A stretch of 64,000 bases of DNA from Vibrio diabolicus (GTDB lineage Bacteria > Pseudomonadota > Gammaproteobacteria > Enterobacterales > Vibrionaceae), in NCBI GenBank assembly GCA_001048675.1, contig CCKK01000003.1, forward strand, positions 620,001 through 684,000, written 5' to 3'. Of this stretch, positions 26,400 to 34,938 are shown piece by piece. The notes below the pieces were generated by a model, which saw nothing but the letters and a program-made list of their open reading frames with translations, was not told the origin of the DNA and searched no databases. The number at the start of each line of letters is the position of its first letter. Position 1 is the first letter of the stretch. Both the position numbers and the translations under genes were made by a program.

Positions 26400-27251
26400 T
26401 CATGTGAGGATCTGTTTGATGTCGGTACTGATATCGCTGATCAACTGACGGGCACTGTCGTCTCTTTGCTGAACCAAGATGATAAACAGCAAATCGGTGA
26501 TCACGTTTTGCGCGGTGCGTGAAGCAATGGATGAGCTGCGATGTTCCGTTTCATTGGCAATCGTATCAAACGTAATATCGGCAATACCGCGCAAGCGGCT
26601 TCTCCCAGGAGCAGATAACGCAATCACCTTCGCGCCCTGCTCTTTTGCCGCTTCTGCCGCGACGAGAATTTCTTTGCGCTCACCCGAAAACGAGATTGCG
26701 ATCTGAACATCTTTTGGAGAGAGCGTGCGGGCAACAGCAATCTGCACGTGGCTGTCTTGTTCAGAAAGCGCCGTAATACCAAGTTTAAGCAGTTTAAAGC
26801 TTAAATCCTTCGCGGTCAGTGCAGAGCCCCCAATCCCGACCACTTGCACTCGACGCGCTTCACTCAACCATTTCACCGCTTGGTGACACGCTTCGTAAGA
26901 CAGCGTATTGGTGGTTTGAAACATAGCGTCGGTTTTCGCTTTCACCAGTTTCTGTGAAATAACCGCAATGGGGTCGTCAGCCAAAATATCACTGTGCAGC
27001 GGTGTCGACTGCATCGCATGCTTACGGCCAATCTCTTCATTCAGAGCTAACTTAAACTCGCTGTAGCCTTTAAAGCCAATACGCTGAGTAAATTTCACAA
27101 TGCTCGATTGACTCACTTTTACTTGCGCCGCAAGTTCTTGGCTAGTGAGCAGCGCCGCCTTTTCTGCGTTTTCAACAATCCAATCGCCGACCAAACGACC
27201 ACTTTGCGAAATCTGAGTACGCCTCGCGACTATCTTATTGACAACTGACAC
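26400..27251 (-). CDS. murR: MurR-type RpiR-family repressor with SIS domain, 283 aa
   Basis: An N-terminal HTH_6 domain (AALLTSQELAAQVKVSQSSIVKFTQRIGFKGYSEFK, about residues 30-67) is joined to a C-terminal SIS sugar-phosphate domain (VQVVGIGGSALTAKDLSFKLLKLG near 125-148). MurR represses murQP and responds to MurNAc-6-phosphate. It is divergent from murQ with a shared intergenic region full of TTATTC motifs. I chose a GTG start with GAGG eight bases upstream (VSVVNKIVARR); upstream codons are AT-rich and look non-coding. Confidence 0.88.
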   Translation of the reverse strand: MSVVNKIVARRTQISQSGRLVGDWIVENAEKAALLTSQELAAQVKVSQSSIVKFTQRIGFKGYSEFKLALNEEIGRKHAMQSTPLHSDILADDPIAVISQKLVKAKTDAMFQTTNTLSYEACHQAVKWLSEARRVQVVGIGGSALTAKDLSFKLLKLGITALSEQDSHVQIAVARTLSPKDVQIAISFSGERKEILVAAEAAKEQGAKVIALSAPGRSRLRGIADITFDTIANETEHRSSSIASRTAQNVITDLLFIILVQQRDDSARQLISDISTDIKQILT

Positions 27252-27415
27252 AACAAAAACCTCAAAAATTTTAAATAAATTATTCCAAAACAAAAATAAT
27301 TGGAGTTTGATTTAACCCCATGATTATTCTAACCAAGCCAGTTTATACCGGATGTAATGGACGTATATTTTCTCTCATTATTCCAAATTTCGCCTGCACA
27401 AAGAATAACCTCAAG

Positions 27416-27431
27416 TGTGATTTTCATCACC
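27416..27431. promoter_or_regulatory. CRP site upstream of murQ
   Basis: TGTGATTTTCATCACC matches the CRP consensus TGTGA-N6-TCACA at nine of ten positions. It is about 70 bases before the murQ start codon, consistent with cAMP-CRP activation of a PTS sugar operon. Confidence 0.65.
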
Positions 27432-27437
27432 AAAACA

Positions 27438-27450
27438 GAATATTTTATTC
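27438..27450. promoter_or_regulatory. Candidate MurR operator
   Basis: GAATATTTTATTC is a perfect five-base-arm palindrome next to the CRP site. The half-site TTATTC(C/T) recurs at least three more times between the murR start and this point, which suggests cooperative binding by the RpiR-family repressor. Confidence 0.55.
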
Positions 27451-27493
27451 CATAGAATCGCCCTCAGATTGAACATTACGAAGAGTGTAAAAC

Positions 27494-28396
27494 ATGAAAA
27501 TTGATTTAAGCCGATTGGTGACAGAAAGCCGTAATCCAGCCAGTGCAGAGATTGATACGCTTTCGACCATCGAGATGCTGCAAGTCATTAATGAAGAGGA
27601 TCAAAAGGTCGCGCTAGCGGTAAAAGCGGTGCTACCACAAATTGCAGAGACAGTTGATGCAATTACCCAAGCTTTTGCAAATAGTGGCCGTTTAATTTAC
27701 ATGGGAGCTGGTACGTCAGGTCGCTTAGGCATTCTTGATGCGAGCGAGTGTCCTCCTACCTACGGCACGCATCCAGATATGGTGATTGGCTTAATTGCTG
27801 GTGGACATCAAGCGATTTTGAAAGCGGTAGAAAACGCAGAAGACAACGCGAAAATGGGTCAAGACGACTTAAAAGCGCTTCACCTCACCAAGCATGACGT
27901 GGTTGTAGGCATTGCAGCAAGTGGCCGCACACCTTATGTGATAGGTGGTTTGGAGTACGCTAAATCCATCGGAGCTACGACCGCATCTATCGCCTGTAAT
28001 CCAGAATGTGCCATGGCAAAAGCGGCCGACATCGCGATTCTGCCGATTGTTGGCGCAGAGGTCGTTACTGGCTCTTCTCGCATGAAAGCCGGCACTGCAC
28101 AAAAACTGGTGTTAAACATGCTCACGACAGGCGCAATGATTCGTAGCGGTAAGGTATTTGGTAACTTAATGGTGGATGTAGAAGCCACTAACGCCAAGCT
28201 CATCCAACGCCAAACCAACATTGTTGTCGAAGCAACCGGCGCATCAAAAGAAGAAGCAGAGCGAGCATTAACTGCATGCGATCGCCACTGCAAAACCGCC
28301 ATCTTAATGATTTTGGCCGATTTGGATGCCAAACAAGCCAAATCACGCCTCGCCGCGCACAACGGTTTTATTCGCGCAGCACTAAATAATAACTAA
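27494..28396 (+). CDS. murQ: N-acetylmuramic acid 6-phosphate etherase MurQ, 300 aa
   Basis: It splits MurNAc-6-P into GlcNAc-6-P and D-lactate. The SIS fold is seen in [24 protein letters not shown] (about residues 72-95), which carries the catalytic Glu of [10 protein letters not shown], and in [38 protein letters not shown] and the C-terminal [15 protein letters not shown] complete the family signature. Length equals E. coli MurQ (298 aa). It is followed 28 bases later by murP, so the two are an operon. Confidence 0.97.
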   Translation: MKIDLSRLVTESRNPASAEIDTLSTIEMLQVINEEDQKVALAVKAVLPQIAETVDAITQAFANSGRLIYMGAGTSGRLGILDASECPPTYGTHPDMVIGLIAGGHQAILKAVENAEDNAKMGQDDLKALHLTKHDVVVGIAASGRTPYVIGGLEYAKSIGATTASIACNPECAMAKAADIAILPIVGAEVVTGSSRMKAGTAQKLVLNMLTTGAMIRSGKVFGNLMVDVEATNAKLIQRQTNIVVEATGASKEEAERALTACDRHCKTAILMILADLDAKQAKSRLAAHNGFIRAALNNN

Positions 28397-28424
28397 ATAA
28401 TCCGAGTTCTGAAGGATAGACCCT

Positions 28425-29879
28425 ATGGCAAAAATAACTTCAAACACAGTATCGCAGTTGCTGTCCGCAGTGGGTGGCAGTAGCAACGTAAGCAAATGTG
28501 GTAACTGTATGACGCGTTTGCGTTTATCGCTCGCCAACAATGGTTTGGCTGATCAGTCAGTTATCAAGCAGATTCCCGGCGTAATGGGTGTGGTGGAAAG
28601 CGATGAGCAGTTTCAGATCATTCTCGGTCCCGGAAAAGCTCAACAAGCGGCTGAGATGATGAATCAATTGATCGACAGCTTAACCTCTGGTGATAGTGAA
28701 GAACCAGATGCGCCGCAACAAGATCTATCTGCCGTCGCGGCCGAGCAGAAAAAGCAGATGAAGAGCAAACAAACCAGTGCGGTTCAGCGTTTTTTAAGCA
28801 AGTTTGCCACCATCTTTACGCCGTTGATCCCTGGTTTTATTGCCGCTGGTTTGTTGCTAGGTTTTGCGACGTTATTGGAACAAATGTTTGTTCTCGACCA
28901 GACACCAAGCCAGTTTATGCTGGATTTGATCGCCTACATGAAAGTCTTTGGTAAGGGTCTGTTTGCTTTCCTAAGTATTCTGATTGGCTACAACGCGCAG
29001 CAAGCGTTTGGCGGCTCTGGTGTTAATGGTGCCATTCTCGCCTCTTTGTTTGTGCTGGGTTACAACCCTGAGGCGACATCCGGCATTTACTCTGGCATGA
29101 ACGAGTTTTTCGGCTTTGCGATTGATCCGCGCGGCAACATTATCGGCGTACTTTTGGCGGCGATCATCGGTGCGCAAGTCGAGCGTAAAGTTCGTCAATA
29201 CATGCCTGATGATCTGGACATGATCTTAACGTCCGTTATCACTCTATTGATCATGGGTGCAGTAACCTTCTTGATCATCATGCCGATCGGCGGCGAGCTG
29301 TTTAAAGGGATGTCTTGGTTGTTCCTCAACTTGAACGATAACCCATTAGGCGCTGCAATCTTGGCAGGTTTGTTCTTAATTTCTGTGGTATTTGGCATCC
29401 ACCAGGGTTTTGTTCCAGTGTACTTCGCATTGATGGAAGCACAGGGTTTTAACTCGCTGTTTCCTATCTTGGCGATGGCTGGTGGCGGTCAGGTTGGCGC
29501 GTCAATGGCGCTGTATTTCAAAGCCAAAAAAGACGCTCTACTACGCACTCAAGTTAAAGGCGCTATTATTCCGGGCCTTCTAGGCATTGGCGAACCATTG
29601 ATTTACGGTGTGACATTACCACGCGTAAAACCATTCGTTACCGCTTGTATTGGTGGTGCTGCGGGCGGCTTCTTTATCGGCTTAGTTTCTTACCTTGGCT
29701 TGCCAGTTGGTCTTAATACGGTGTTTGGCCCGTCCGGTATCGTGGCGATTCCTCTCATGACATCAGAAAATGGCATCTTCCCGGGCATGATGGTGTTCGT
29801 TGCCGGCCTGCTTATCTCTTACATCGTCGGCTTCCTCGCGACTTACTTCTTTGGCTGCAAAGACGTCGATTTAAGCTAA
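28425..29879 (+). CDS. murP: MurNAc-specific PTS transporter MurP (EIIBC), 484 aa
   Basis: It imports N-acetylmuramic acid and phosphorylates it at C6. The EIIB domain is N-terminal with the phospho-cysteine C28 in [14 protein letters not shown] Gln/Lys-rich linker (about 90-120) leads to the EIIC domain with about ten helices, including [18 protein letters not shown] near residues 387-404. No EIIA domain is present, so it must use a separate EIIA such as Crr, as E. coli MurP does. It is in an operon with murQ. Confidence 0.95.
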   Translation: MAKITSNTVSQLLSAVGGSSNVSKCGNCMTRLRLSLANNGLADQSVIKQIPGVMGVVESDEQFQIILGPGKAQQAAEMMNQLIDSLTSGDSEEPDAPQQDLSAVAAEQKKQMKSKQTSAVQRFLSKFATIFTPLIPGFIAAGLLLGFATLLEQMFVLDQTPSQFMLDLIAYMKVFGKGLFAFLSILIGYNAQQAFGGSGVNGAILASLFVLGYNPEATSGIYSGMNEFFGFAIDPRGNIIGVLLAAIIGAQVERKVRQYMPDDLDMILTSVITLLIMGAVTFLIIMPIGGELFKGMSWLFLNLNDNPLGAAILAGLFLISVVFGIHQGFVPVYFALMEAQGFNSLFPILAMAGGGQVGASMALYFKAKKDALLRTQVKGAIIPGLLGIGEPLIYGVTLPRVKPFVTACIGGAAGGFFIGLVSYLGLPVGLNTVFGPSGIVAIPLMTSENGIFPGMMVFVAGLLISYIVGFLATYFFGCKDVDLS

Positions 29880-29911
29880 ATCATTCTTCCCCTATAGGAA
29901 TGGACTAGCTC

Positions 29912-29934
29912 GCGCCCTTGGCAAACAAGGGTGC
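29912..29934. promoter_or_regulatory. Hairpin between murP and the porin gene
   Basis: An imperfect stem (GCGCCCTTG / CAAGGGTGC) with a five-base loop and no U-tract. It may be a weak or factor-dependent terminator that lets some transcription reach the porin gene. Confidence 0.35.
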
Positions 29935-30027
29935 ACCCTCTCTCTACTTCACGACAATTTTTCTTATTCCGTTACTCGGAAGGGGCTTTGTCGTACCTAA
30001 AACAATAGAAATGAAAGGTCGTTAATC

Positions 30028-31083
30028 ATGAAAAAGCACATTTTGACTCTACTTCTCCCAACATTGATGGCATCAAACGCAATGGCAGCGCAGCTGTATC
30101 AAGCAGAAGATGGGTCAGTTTTAAATATTTACTCTCGTCTTGGTTTCAATGTCACCAGTAAAAATGATGAGCATGGCGATGCAAATGGCGAGTTTGATGG
30201 CCGTATTGGTTTAAACGGTTCACAAACCATCAACGAGTACGCGTCGATCATCGGCCAAGCGCAATACCAAGTGGGTGCCGCTGAATACGCAAACCAAGTA
30301 AACGACAAACCGTCTCTGACCGCACGTTATGTATGGGCGGGTATTGATGCGAAAGATTATGGTCGCATTACTGGTGGTCGCGTGGCATCTGGATTGATTA
30401 TGTTTACCGACATTGGTGATGTGTTCGCCTCTTCCGATGTTTCTATGGCGCGCCAAGCGAATAAAGTCGACAAAACCGCGACGCAAGTTTTCCGTCAAGA
30501 TGGCACGCTGCAATACCAAAACAGCCTAGGTAATTTCGATTTTTCTGTCGCGTACATTTTAGGAAACAACACTTCTGAACTCGACTACGGTTACAACACT
30601 GCACTGCGTTATACGCTAGACATGGGGAATTTGGGTACCTTGGCACCAGTGGTGGCGATGCAGAAAAATAAAGGTGATGCACGTGAAAGCAACGACACCG
30701 ATTACACATTCTGGGGCGCAGGTACGCGTTACTACCTAGGTGATTTGATGTTGGGTGCGTTGTACTCGGAAGATGAACTAGAGGGCTATTACTCACAAAC
30801 CAGTACCGACAAAGTGATGGAACTGACGGCGGTTTACAGTGTAAATGACAAATGGGCACTGCGTGCTGGTTATCGTTCTTTAGAAAACAGTGATGGTGAC
30901 GAGCTAGAGCTGAAAGATACAACGCTAGAAGTGCAATACAAACTGACGCCTCGTTCTTCTATCTACACAAACTACGTTGATCGTAACGGCTCGCGTGGCT
31001 ACAGCAATGGACAAGAAGTCTCGTTTGGCGGTGCGCACGCAGACGAAAGCTACTACCACTTAGGTCTGCGTTACGAGCTGTAA
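30028..31083 (+). CDS. Outer-membrane porin, 351 aa
   Basis: A general-diffusion-type gram-negative porin. The signal peptide runs to about residue 20 (ASNAMAA). Alternating beta-strand patterns follow throughout, with the loop 3-like segment around residues 110-150, and the chain ends in YHLGLRYEL rather than the usual terminal aromatic. Length fits a 16-strand monomer. Its place immediately after murQP suggests it lets MurNAc or muropeptides into the periplasm, but this is contextual only. The coding sequence contains a perfect parS2 site. Confidence 0.8.
   Translation: MKKHILTLLLPTLMASNAMAAQLYQAEDGSVLNIYSRLGFNVTSKNDEHGDANGEFDGRIGLNGSQTINEYASIIGQAQYQVGAAEYANQVNDKPSLTARYVWAGIDAKDYGRITGGRVASGLIMFTDIGDVFASSDVSMARQANKVDKTATQVFRQDGTLQYQNSLGNFDFSVAYILGNNTSELDYGYNTALRYTLDMGNLGTLAPVVAMQKNKGDARESNDTDYTFWGAGTRYYLGDLMLGALYSEDELEGYYSQTSTDKVMELTAVYSVNDKWALRAGYRSLENSDGDELELKDTTLEVQYKLTPRSSIYTNYVDRNGSRGYSNGQEVSFGGAHADESYYHLGLRYEL
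30832..30846. promoter_or_regulatory. parS2 site inside the porin gene
   Basis: GTTTACAGTGTAAAT is a perfect match to NTTTACANTGTAAAN, read here as codons for VYSVN in a porin beta-strand. Confidence 0.8.
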
Positions 31084-31116
31084 GCACGATATTTAATGTA
31101 AGTTAGCTGAATCCAT

Positions 31117-31174
31117 GAGCTTCTTCTATGTCCGGTCAGTAGTTATTGCCTTTAATGCTGATTTGAAGAAGCTC
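31117..31174. repeat. Inverted repeat after the porin gene
   Basis: GAGCTTCTTC and GAAGAAGCTC, ten-base perfect arms, are 38 bases apart in the porin 3' region. It could form a large RNA hairpin ending the porin transcript, though no clear U-tract follows. Confidence 0.4.
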
Positions 31175-31291
31175 ACCCTCGCAATATGTTTTCTTCGTTA
31201 CCTGTTTTGACCAACACGCCTGCATCAGGAAAGCTGGTGACAGTGTTTTCGCATTCCTTTGCTTCCTCTATTGTTACTAAGTTTGCTGTCG

Positions 31292-32203
31292 CTATTCGCC
31301 GACAGAATATATGTTCCTAAAGTGATCAATGAACGCTCGCGTTCTTCTTGGTAAGTGCTCACGTTTTGGGTAAAGCAGATAAAGCGGCAAAATCGCATCC
31401 GTTTGCCAATCTGGCAGCAAACTCACGAGTTGTTCTTTTTGTGCAGGTTCGAGTTCGGCCAGCGCAAATTCATCTAACATGGCAACACCACAACCAGCCA
31501 AAGTAGCATCCAACATGGACTGGACAAGATTAAAACTCAGCGTACTTTCTAACCCAATACTGCACTGCTGCTGAGTTTGCTTATGCGTAAACGTCCATTT
31601 ATCTAACACCAAGTCACGACTTTTATAAAGGATGTGCTCCAAGTCGCAAAGCTCCTCTGGCGTACTTACATTTGGTTTATCAGCTAAATAAGAGCGATGA
31701 GCGATCGGTTTACAGTGTAAAGTGCGTAGCTGATGGCCGACGTATCCCTCTGGAGGAGTATCGGTAAAGTAGAATGCGATATCAAACCCAGCCTAAATCA
31801 AGTCGAGAGGTGTCTCTGTGAAGATCACTTCGACGCTCACTTGTGGATGTTGCAATCGAAACTCGATCAATGTTTGGCTGAGTAACGCGGCTCCGAAAGA
31901 AGCAGACGCCGCTATTCTCAATTTTCCCGATACGATCTCGTTTGCCATGACTTGCTCATTGATCTGCTCAGCGCCTTCGAGCAGTTGCTTTACCTGCTGA
32001 TAAAACCGCAAACCATCGTAGGTCAAATTAAACTGGCGCGTAGTTCGCTGAATAAGCTGCACCGACAATATGTCTTCAAGCTGTTTAAGTTGCCGACTTA
32101 CATGCGCATTCGAACAATTCAGGCGCTTTGCCGCGCCAGCAATACTTCGCTCTTCGCACAAAGCGACGTAAAGTGGTACGTAGCTGAGCCATTTTATTTC
32201 CAT
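31292..32203 (-). pseudogene. LysR-family regulator interrupted by an in-frame TAG
   Basis: The intact reading would be a normal 303-residue LysR regulator: HTH (SIAGAAKRLNCSNAHVSRQLKQLE, about residues 20-43) and a C-terminal effector domain. Codon 137 is TAG in the segment LDLI-stop-AGFDIAFYF, after which the same frame resumes and runs to a natural stop. A nonsense change (for instance from CAG or GAG) explains this better than a frameshift. The first ATG giving MEIKWLSYV is preferred. The effector domain would be lost, so the product is probably inactive. It diverges from the CatB-type gene, its likely former target. Confidence 0.8.
31708..31722. promoter_or_regulatory. parS2 site inside the LysR pseudogene
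   Basis: GTTTACAGTGTAAAG matches all specified positions of NTTTACANTGTAAAN. It lies in the part downstream of the premature stop. Confidence 0.8.
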
Positions 32204-32291
32204 ACAGTAATTCTGAATCTCTAAAATCAAACTACTGGAAATAATAGAAAGCATCTAAACTCTGTACAACCTAAATTTGAAAGGATGAGTT

Positions 32292-32951
32292 ATGAGTGTT
32301 TTCGACACGTGGTTAAAAGGTCAAGTCATTAAAGATCACATCACAAATCCCAATATCATCGTTGGCGATTACAGCTATTACTCGGGCTTCTATCATCAAA
32401 AAAGCTTCGAAGAGCAAGCGGTACGCTACTTGTTGGGTGACCCCGTCACACTTCAAGAATGGCAAAGTAGAGAACCCGATAGCATCGACAAATTAATCAT
32501 TGGCAAGTTTTGTTCCATCGCTTCTGGAACCACCTTCATGATGGCAGGCAACCAAGGTCATCGCATTGACTGGATTTCGACCTTCCCCTTCTCTCCTGAA
32601 GAATTTGGAGAAGGCGTACAAGACGGTTTCGAGCGTGCCGGAGATACAGTGGTGGGGAATGATGTTTGGATTGGCAGTGAGGCGATGATCATGCCTGGAG
32701 TAAACATCGGCGATGGAGCCGTCATCGGAGCACGCGCCGTAGTGACGAAAGACGTGCAACCTTATTCGGTGGTGGTTGGAAACAACCAAGTCGTACGTCA
32801 ACGATTCGGCGATAAAGAGATTGAAACTCTACTCAATATCCAATGGTGGAACTGGCCAATAGAACACATTAAACAAGCAATGAAAGTAATGTGTAGCAGC
32901 CAAGTCGGTGCGCTTGCGGACTACTATCAAGAGCACATTGTCGATTTGTAG
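32292..32951 (+). CDS. CatB-type hexapeptide (xenobiotic) acetyltransferase, 219 aa
   Basis: A left-handed beta-helix acyltransferase of the Vat/CatB (XAT) family. [12 protein letters not shown] near residues 23-34, [31 protein letters not shown] with the catalytic His near residue 79-82, and the hexapeptide repeats [32 protein letters not shown] are all present. Such enzymes acetylate chloramphenicol or streptogramins. Chromosomal copies are common in Vibrio and give low-level or no resistance. The actual substrate here is unknown. It is divergent from the broken LysR gene. Confidence 0.85.
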   Translation: MSVFDTWLKGQVIKDHITNPNIIVGDYSYYSGFYHQKSFEEQAVRYLLGDPVTLQEWQSREPDSIDKLIIGKFCSIASGTTFMMAGNQGHRIDWISTFPFSPEEFGEGVQDGFERAGDTVVGNDVWIGSEAMIMPGVNIGDGAVIGARAVVTKDVQPYSVVVGNNQVVRQRFGDKEIETLLNIQWWNWPIEHIKQAMKVMCSSQVGALADYYQEHIVDL

Positions 32952-32960
32952 ATAAACAAA

Positions 32961-32991
32961 AGCCCACACATCTTGTTGCGACATGTGGGCT
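32961..32991 (-). terminator. Terminator of the DUF342 gene
   Basis: Read on the minus strand, AGCCCACATGT pairs with a near-perfect partner and is followed by TTTTGTTT. It also lies just after the CatB-type gene on the other strand. Confidence 0.7.
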
Positions 32992-33007
32992 CAGTGAGTA
33001 AGAAAGC

Positions 33008-34687
33008 TTAAACCGCAGCGACGTCCTCTTCTTCCAAGTTCGCCGAGACTTTAATTTCGTATTGATTGAAACGGAACGAACAACCGCCATGAGTGCGCTT
33101 TGTCGTTACTTGTTCGTCGCCAAACTGCACCGTCACGCGAGTGAAGACACGCTCTTTGGCTTCGACAATATTTTCTTCTAACGCGACTTCAAAGTCATGT
33201 TCCGTTTGTTCTAGCTTTTGCTTTATCGCTTCAAGCTGCTCGTTGTTTTGTGTTTTCATCACATCAATCTGAGCTTGTTCTTCGTCGGTACGTTCGGCTT
33301 TAGGACGTTTCTTAAATTCGAGCTCTTTACGAATCACATCCATCGTTCCTTCTTGAGCGTGTTTGTATTGATCTTTGAGCTCTGCTAATCGCTCCTTAAA
33401 TGCAGAATAGCGCGCGAACGCTTCTACTTTAGTGGCGGTGTCGCCTTCTACGCCCAATTGTAAACACACCACTTTGTCACCGACTTTTGCATCTCCGCCA
33501 CTGAGCGTGCCGTTCCTACCGTTCGCATCCAGCACCGTCAGATTGCGCCCACAAACAATATCGTTATTCATGCTGTGCACCGCCAACTCAATATCTTCGC
33601 TGGCTTGCAAATCACAATATTGGGCGTAGCTGGCACGAATTGAACCTTTGGCTTTGACGTGACAACTCTTTGGCTGGCCATCACTCACGGTGTGGCCAAT
33701 GATCCCTTTACCAACTTGAATATCGTCTTGCGCTTGTACGTCAGCCGATTCAATGAAGCCGCCTACAGTAATAGAGCCCGTCGCTTTAACAATCATTCCG
33801 GATTCAATGTTGCCACCGATAATCACATTCCCTTTGAATTTCACGTGGCCTGTATTCACGCCAACGCTATTGAGACAGAGTGCGTTATCAACTTCAATGG
33901 TTTTGTCTTTAATCAGAGGCGTACCGGATACCGATGCAATCAATAGGTTTGGGTCGTGCTTGCTTATCTCGGTGCCCTTGCCTGGCTTCATTGGGCTGTC
34001 TTTTCCAGCTTGTGGAGGAATCACTCTCCCTTGAACAGTAAAACCAGGTGTGCCTTTGGTCGCAGGCGTGCGGCGCATCACCTCATCGCTTACGTCAACC
34101 GCGATAGTTTCACCGAGGTTACGTAAATCAATTTTGTCGCTAGCAGATTGGCCGTCTTTGGGTTTGAGGATGCGTTTGGTGATGTCTTTAACGAGAGGAG
34201 TAAAAAGAGCGTCTTTGCCTTTGATAGGTTGCTTACCAACCGCTACAGGTTGAGAAAAAGTTTCGCCGGGTTTGAGTTGAGTGCTGACAACCAACACTTT
34301 CTTCAAAGCCAGTTTGTTGATGCCTTTCGAAACTCGCGCTAGAGCAAGGGCTTGAACAATCTCGGGGCCACGCAAACCTCGGCCTCCGTACGCGCCGACA
34401 ACGTTCATACTGGCGAGCATGTCATTATTCGATAATTCGACCTCAACTTGCGCGTTGCGTTTTTCCGCGATGACGATGCCTTCGTAGGCCTCGGCTTTAC
34501 GTTCTTTGGCGCAGTTAATGAATCTCACGACTTCCCCCTCAACAACAAACATCTTTTCAGCGTTCATTGCGACGAGCTGCTCGTTTAATTCATTTTGATT
34601 TAGCTCACCACCGAGGTCCACTTCTCCCGGAAGACGGGCTATCACCTTGGTCTTATCTTCAGATAACTCAAGACACAGCTTCCACAT
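33008..34687 (-). CDS. DUF342 (FapA-like) protein, 559 aa
   Basis: A cytoplasmic DUF342-family protein. The N-terminal third is mixed alpha/beta. The central third is a Gly-rich right-handed beta-helix (GHVKFKGNVIIGGNIESGMIV, then GSITVGGFIESADVQAQDDIQVG, about residues 270-330). A charged coiled coil follows (about 420-510). DUF342 includes FapA of V. vulnificus, a polar flagellar-assembly factor that senses glucose via EIIA-Glc. Vibrio species carry several paralogues, and I cannot say whether this one serves motility. It is monocistronic with its own terminator. Confidence 0.7.
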   Translation of the reverse strand: MWKLCLELSEDKTKVIARLPGEVDLGGELNQNELNEQLVAMNAEKMFVVEGEVVRFINCAKERKAEAYEGIVIAEKRNAQVEVELSNNDMLASMNVVGAYGGRGLRGPEIVQALALARVSKGINKLALKKVLVVSTQLKPGETFSQPVAVGKQPIKGKDALFTPLVKDITKRILKPKDGQSASDKIDLRNLGETIAVDVSDEVMRRTPATKGTPGFTVQGRVIPPQAGKDSPMKPGKGTEISKHDPNLLIASVSGTPLIKDKTIEVDNALCLNSVGVNTGHVKFKGNVIIGGNIESGMIVKATGSITVGGFIESADVQAQDDIQVGKGIIGHTVSDGQPKSCHVKAKGSIRASYAQYCDLQASEDIELAVHSMNNDIVCGRNLTVLDANGRNGTLSGGDAKVGDKVVCLQLGVEGDTATKVEAFARYSAFKERLAELKDQYKHAQEGTMDVIRKELEFKKRPKAERTDEEQAQIDVMKTQNNEQLEAIKQKLEQTEHDFEVALEENIVEAKERVFTRVTVQFGDEQVTTKRTHGGCSFRFNQYEIKVSANLEEEDVAAV

Positions 34688-34876
34688 ACCCTTACCACTT
34701 TGCTTCCCATCAACACTTTCAGTCTACCCAAATCCGTTTTCTGAACAAACCTCGCATTTCTTATTATAAGGCTCACGTCACTAAAGAAAGTAATCCATCA
34801 ATAACGGTTAAACAGATATTAAGAGAGCATTTCGATTTAACCTAAAGCTCAATCAAAATACACACTGAAATAAAAA

Positions 34877-34909
34877 GGAGCTGGATTTACAGTGTAAAAT
34901 CAGCTCCTA
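34877..34909 (-). terminator. tmcA terminator whose loop is a parS2 site
   Basis: Arms AGGAGCTG and CAGCTCCT flank a perfect parS2 core, so the whole 33-base element is an almost perfect palindrome. Read on the minus strand it is followed by TTTTTATTTC and lies just beyond the tmcA stop codon, the layout of an intrinsic terminator. Confidence 0.7.
34885..34899. promoter_or_regulatory. parS2 site (in terminator hairpin)
   Basis: ATTTACAGTGTAAAA, a perfect match to NTTTACANTGTAAAN. First of three sites within 74 bases. Confidence 0.9.
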
Positions 34910-34917
34910 ATAATTTC

Positions 34918-34932
34918 ATTTACAGTGTAAAT
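34918..34932. promoter_or_regulatory. parS2 site
   Basis: ATTTACAGTGTAAAT, a perfect match to NTTTACANTGTAAAN, between the terminator hairpin and the tmcA stop codon. Confidence 0.9.
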
Positions 34933-34938
34933 CTCACC

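Noticed and set aside
31793..31795. The TAG in the LysR gene as a programmed recoding (readthrough or pyrrolysine) codon.
   Set aside because: No stem-loop or recoding machinery context is evident, LysR proteins are not known for it, and a simple nonsense mutation suffices.
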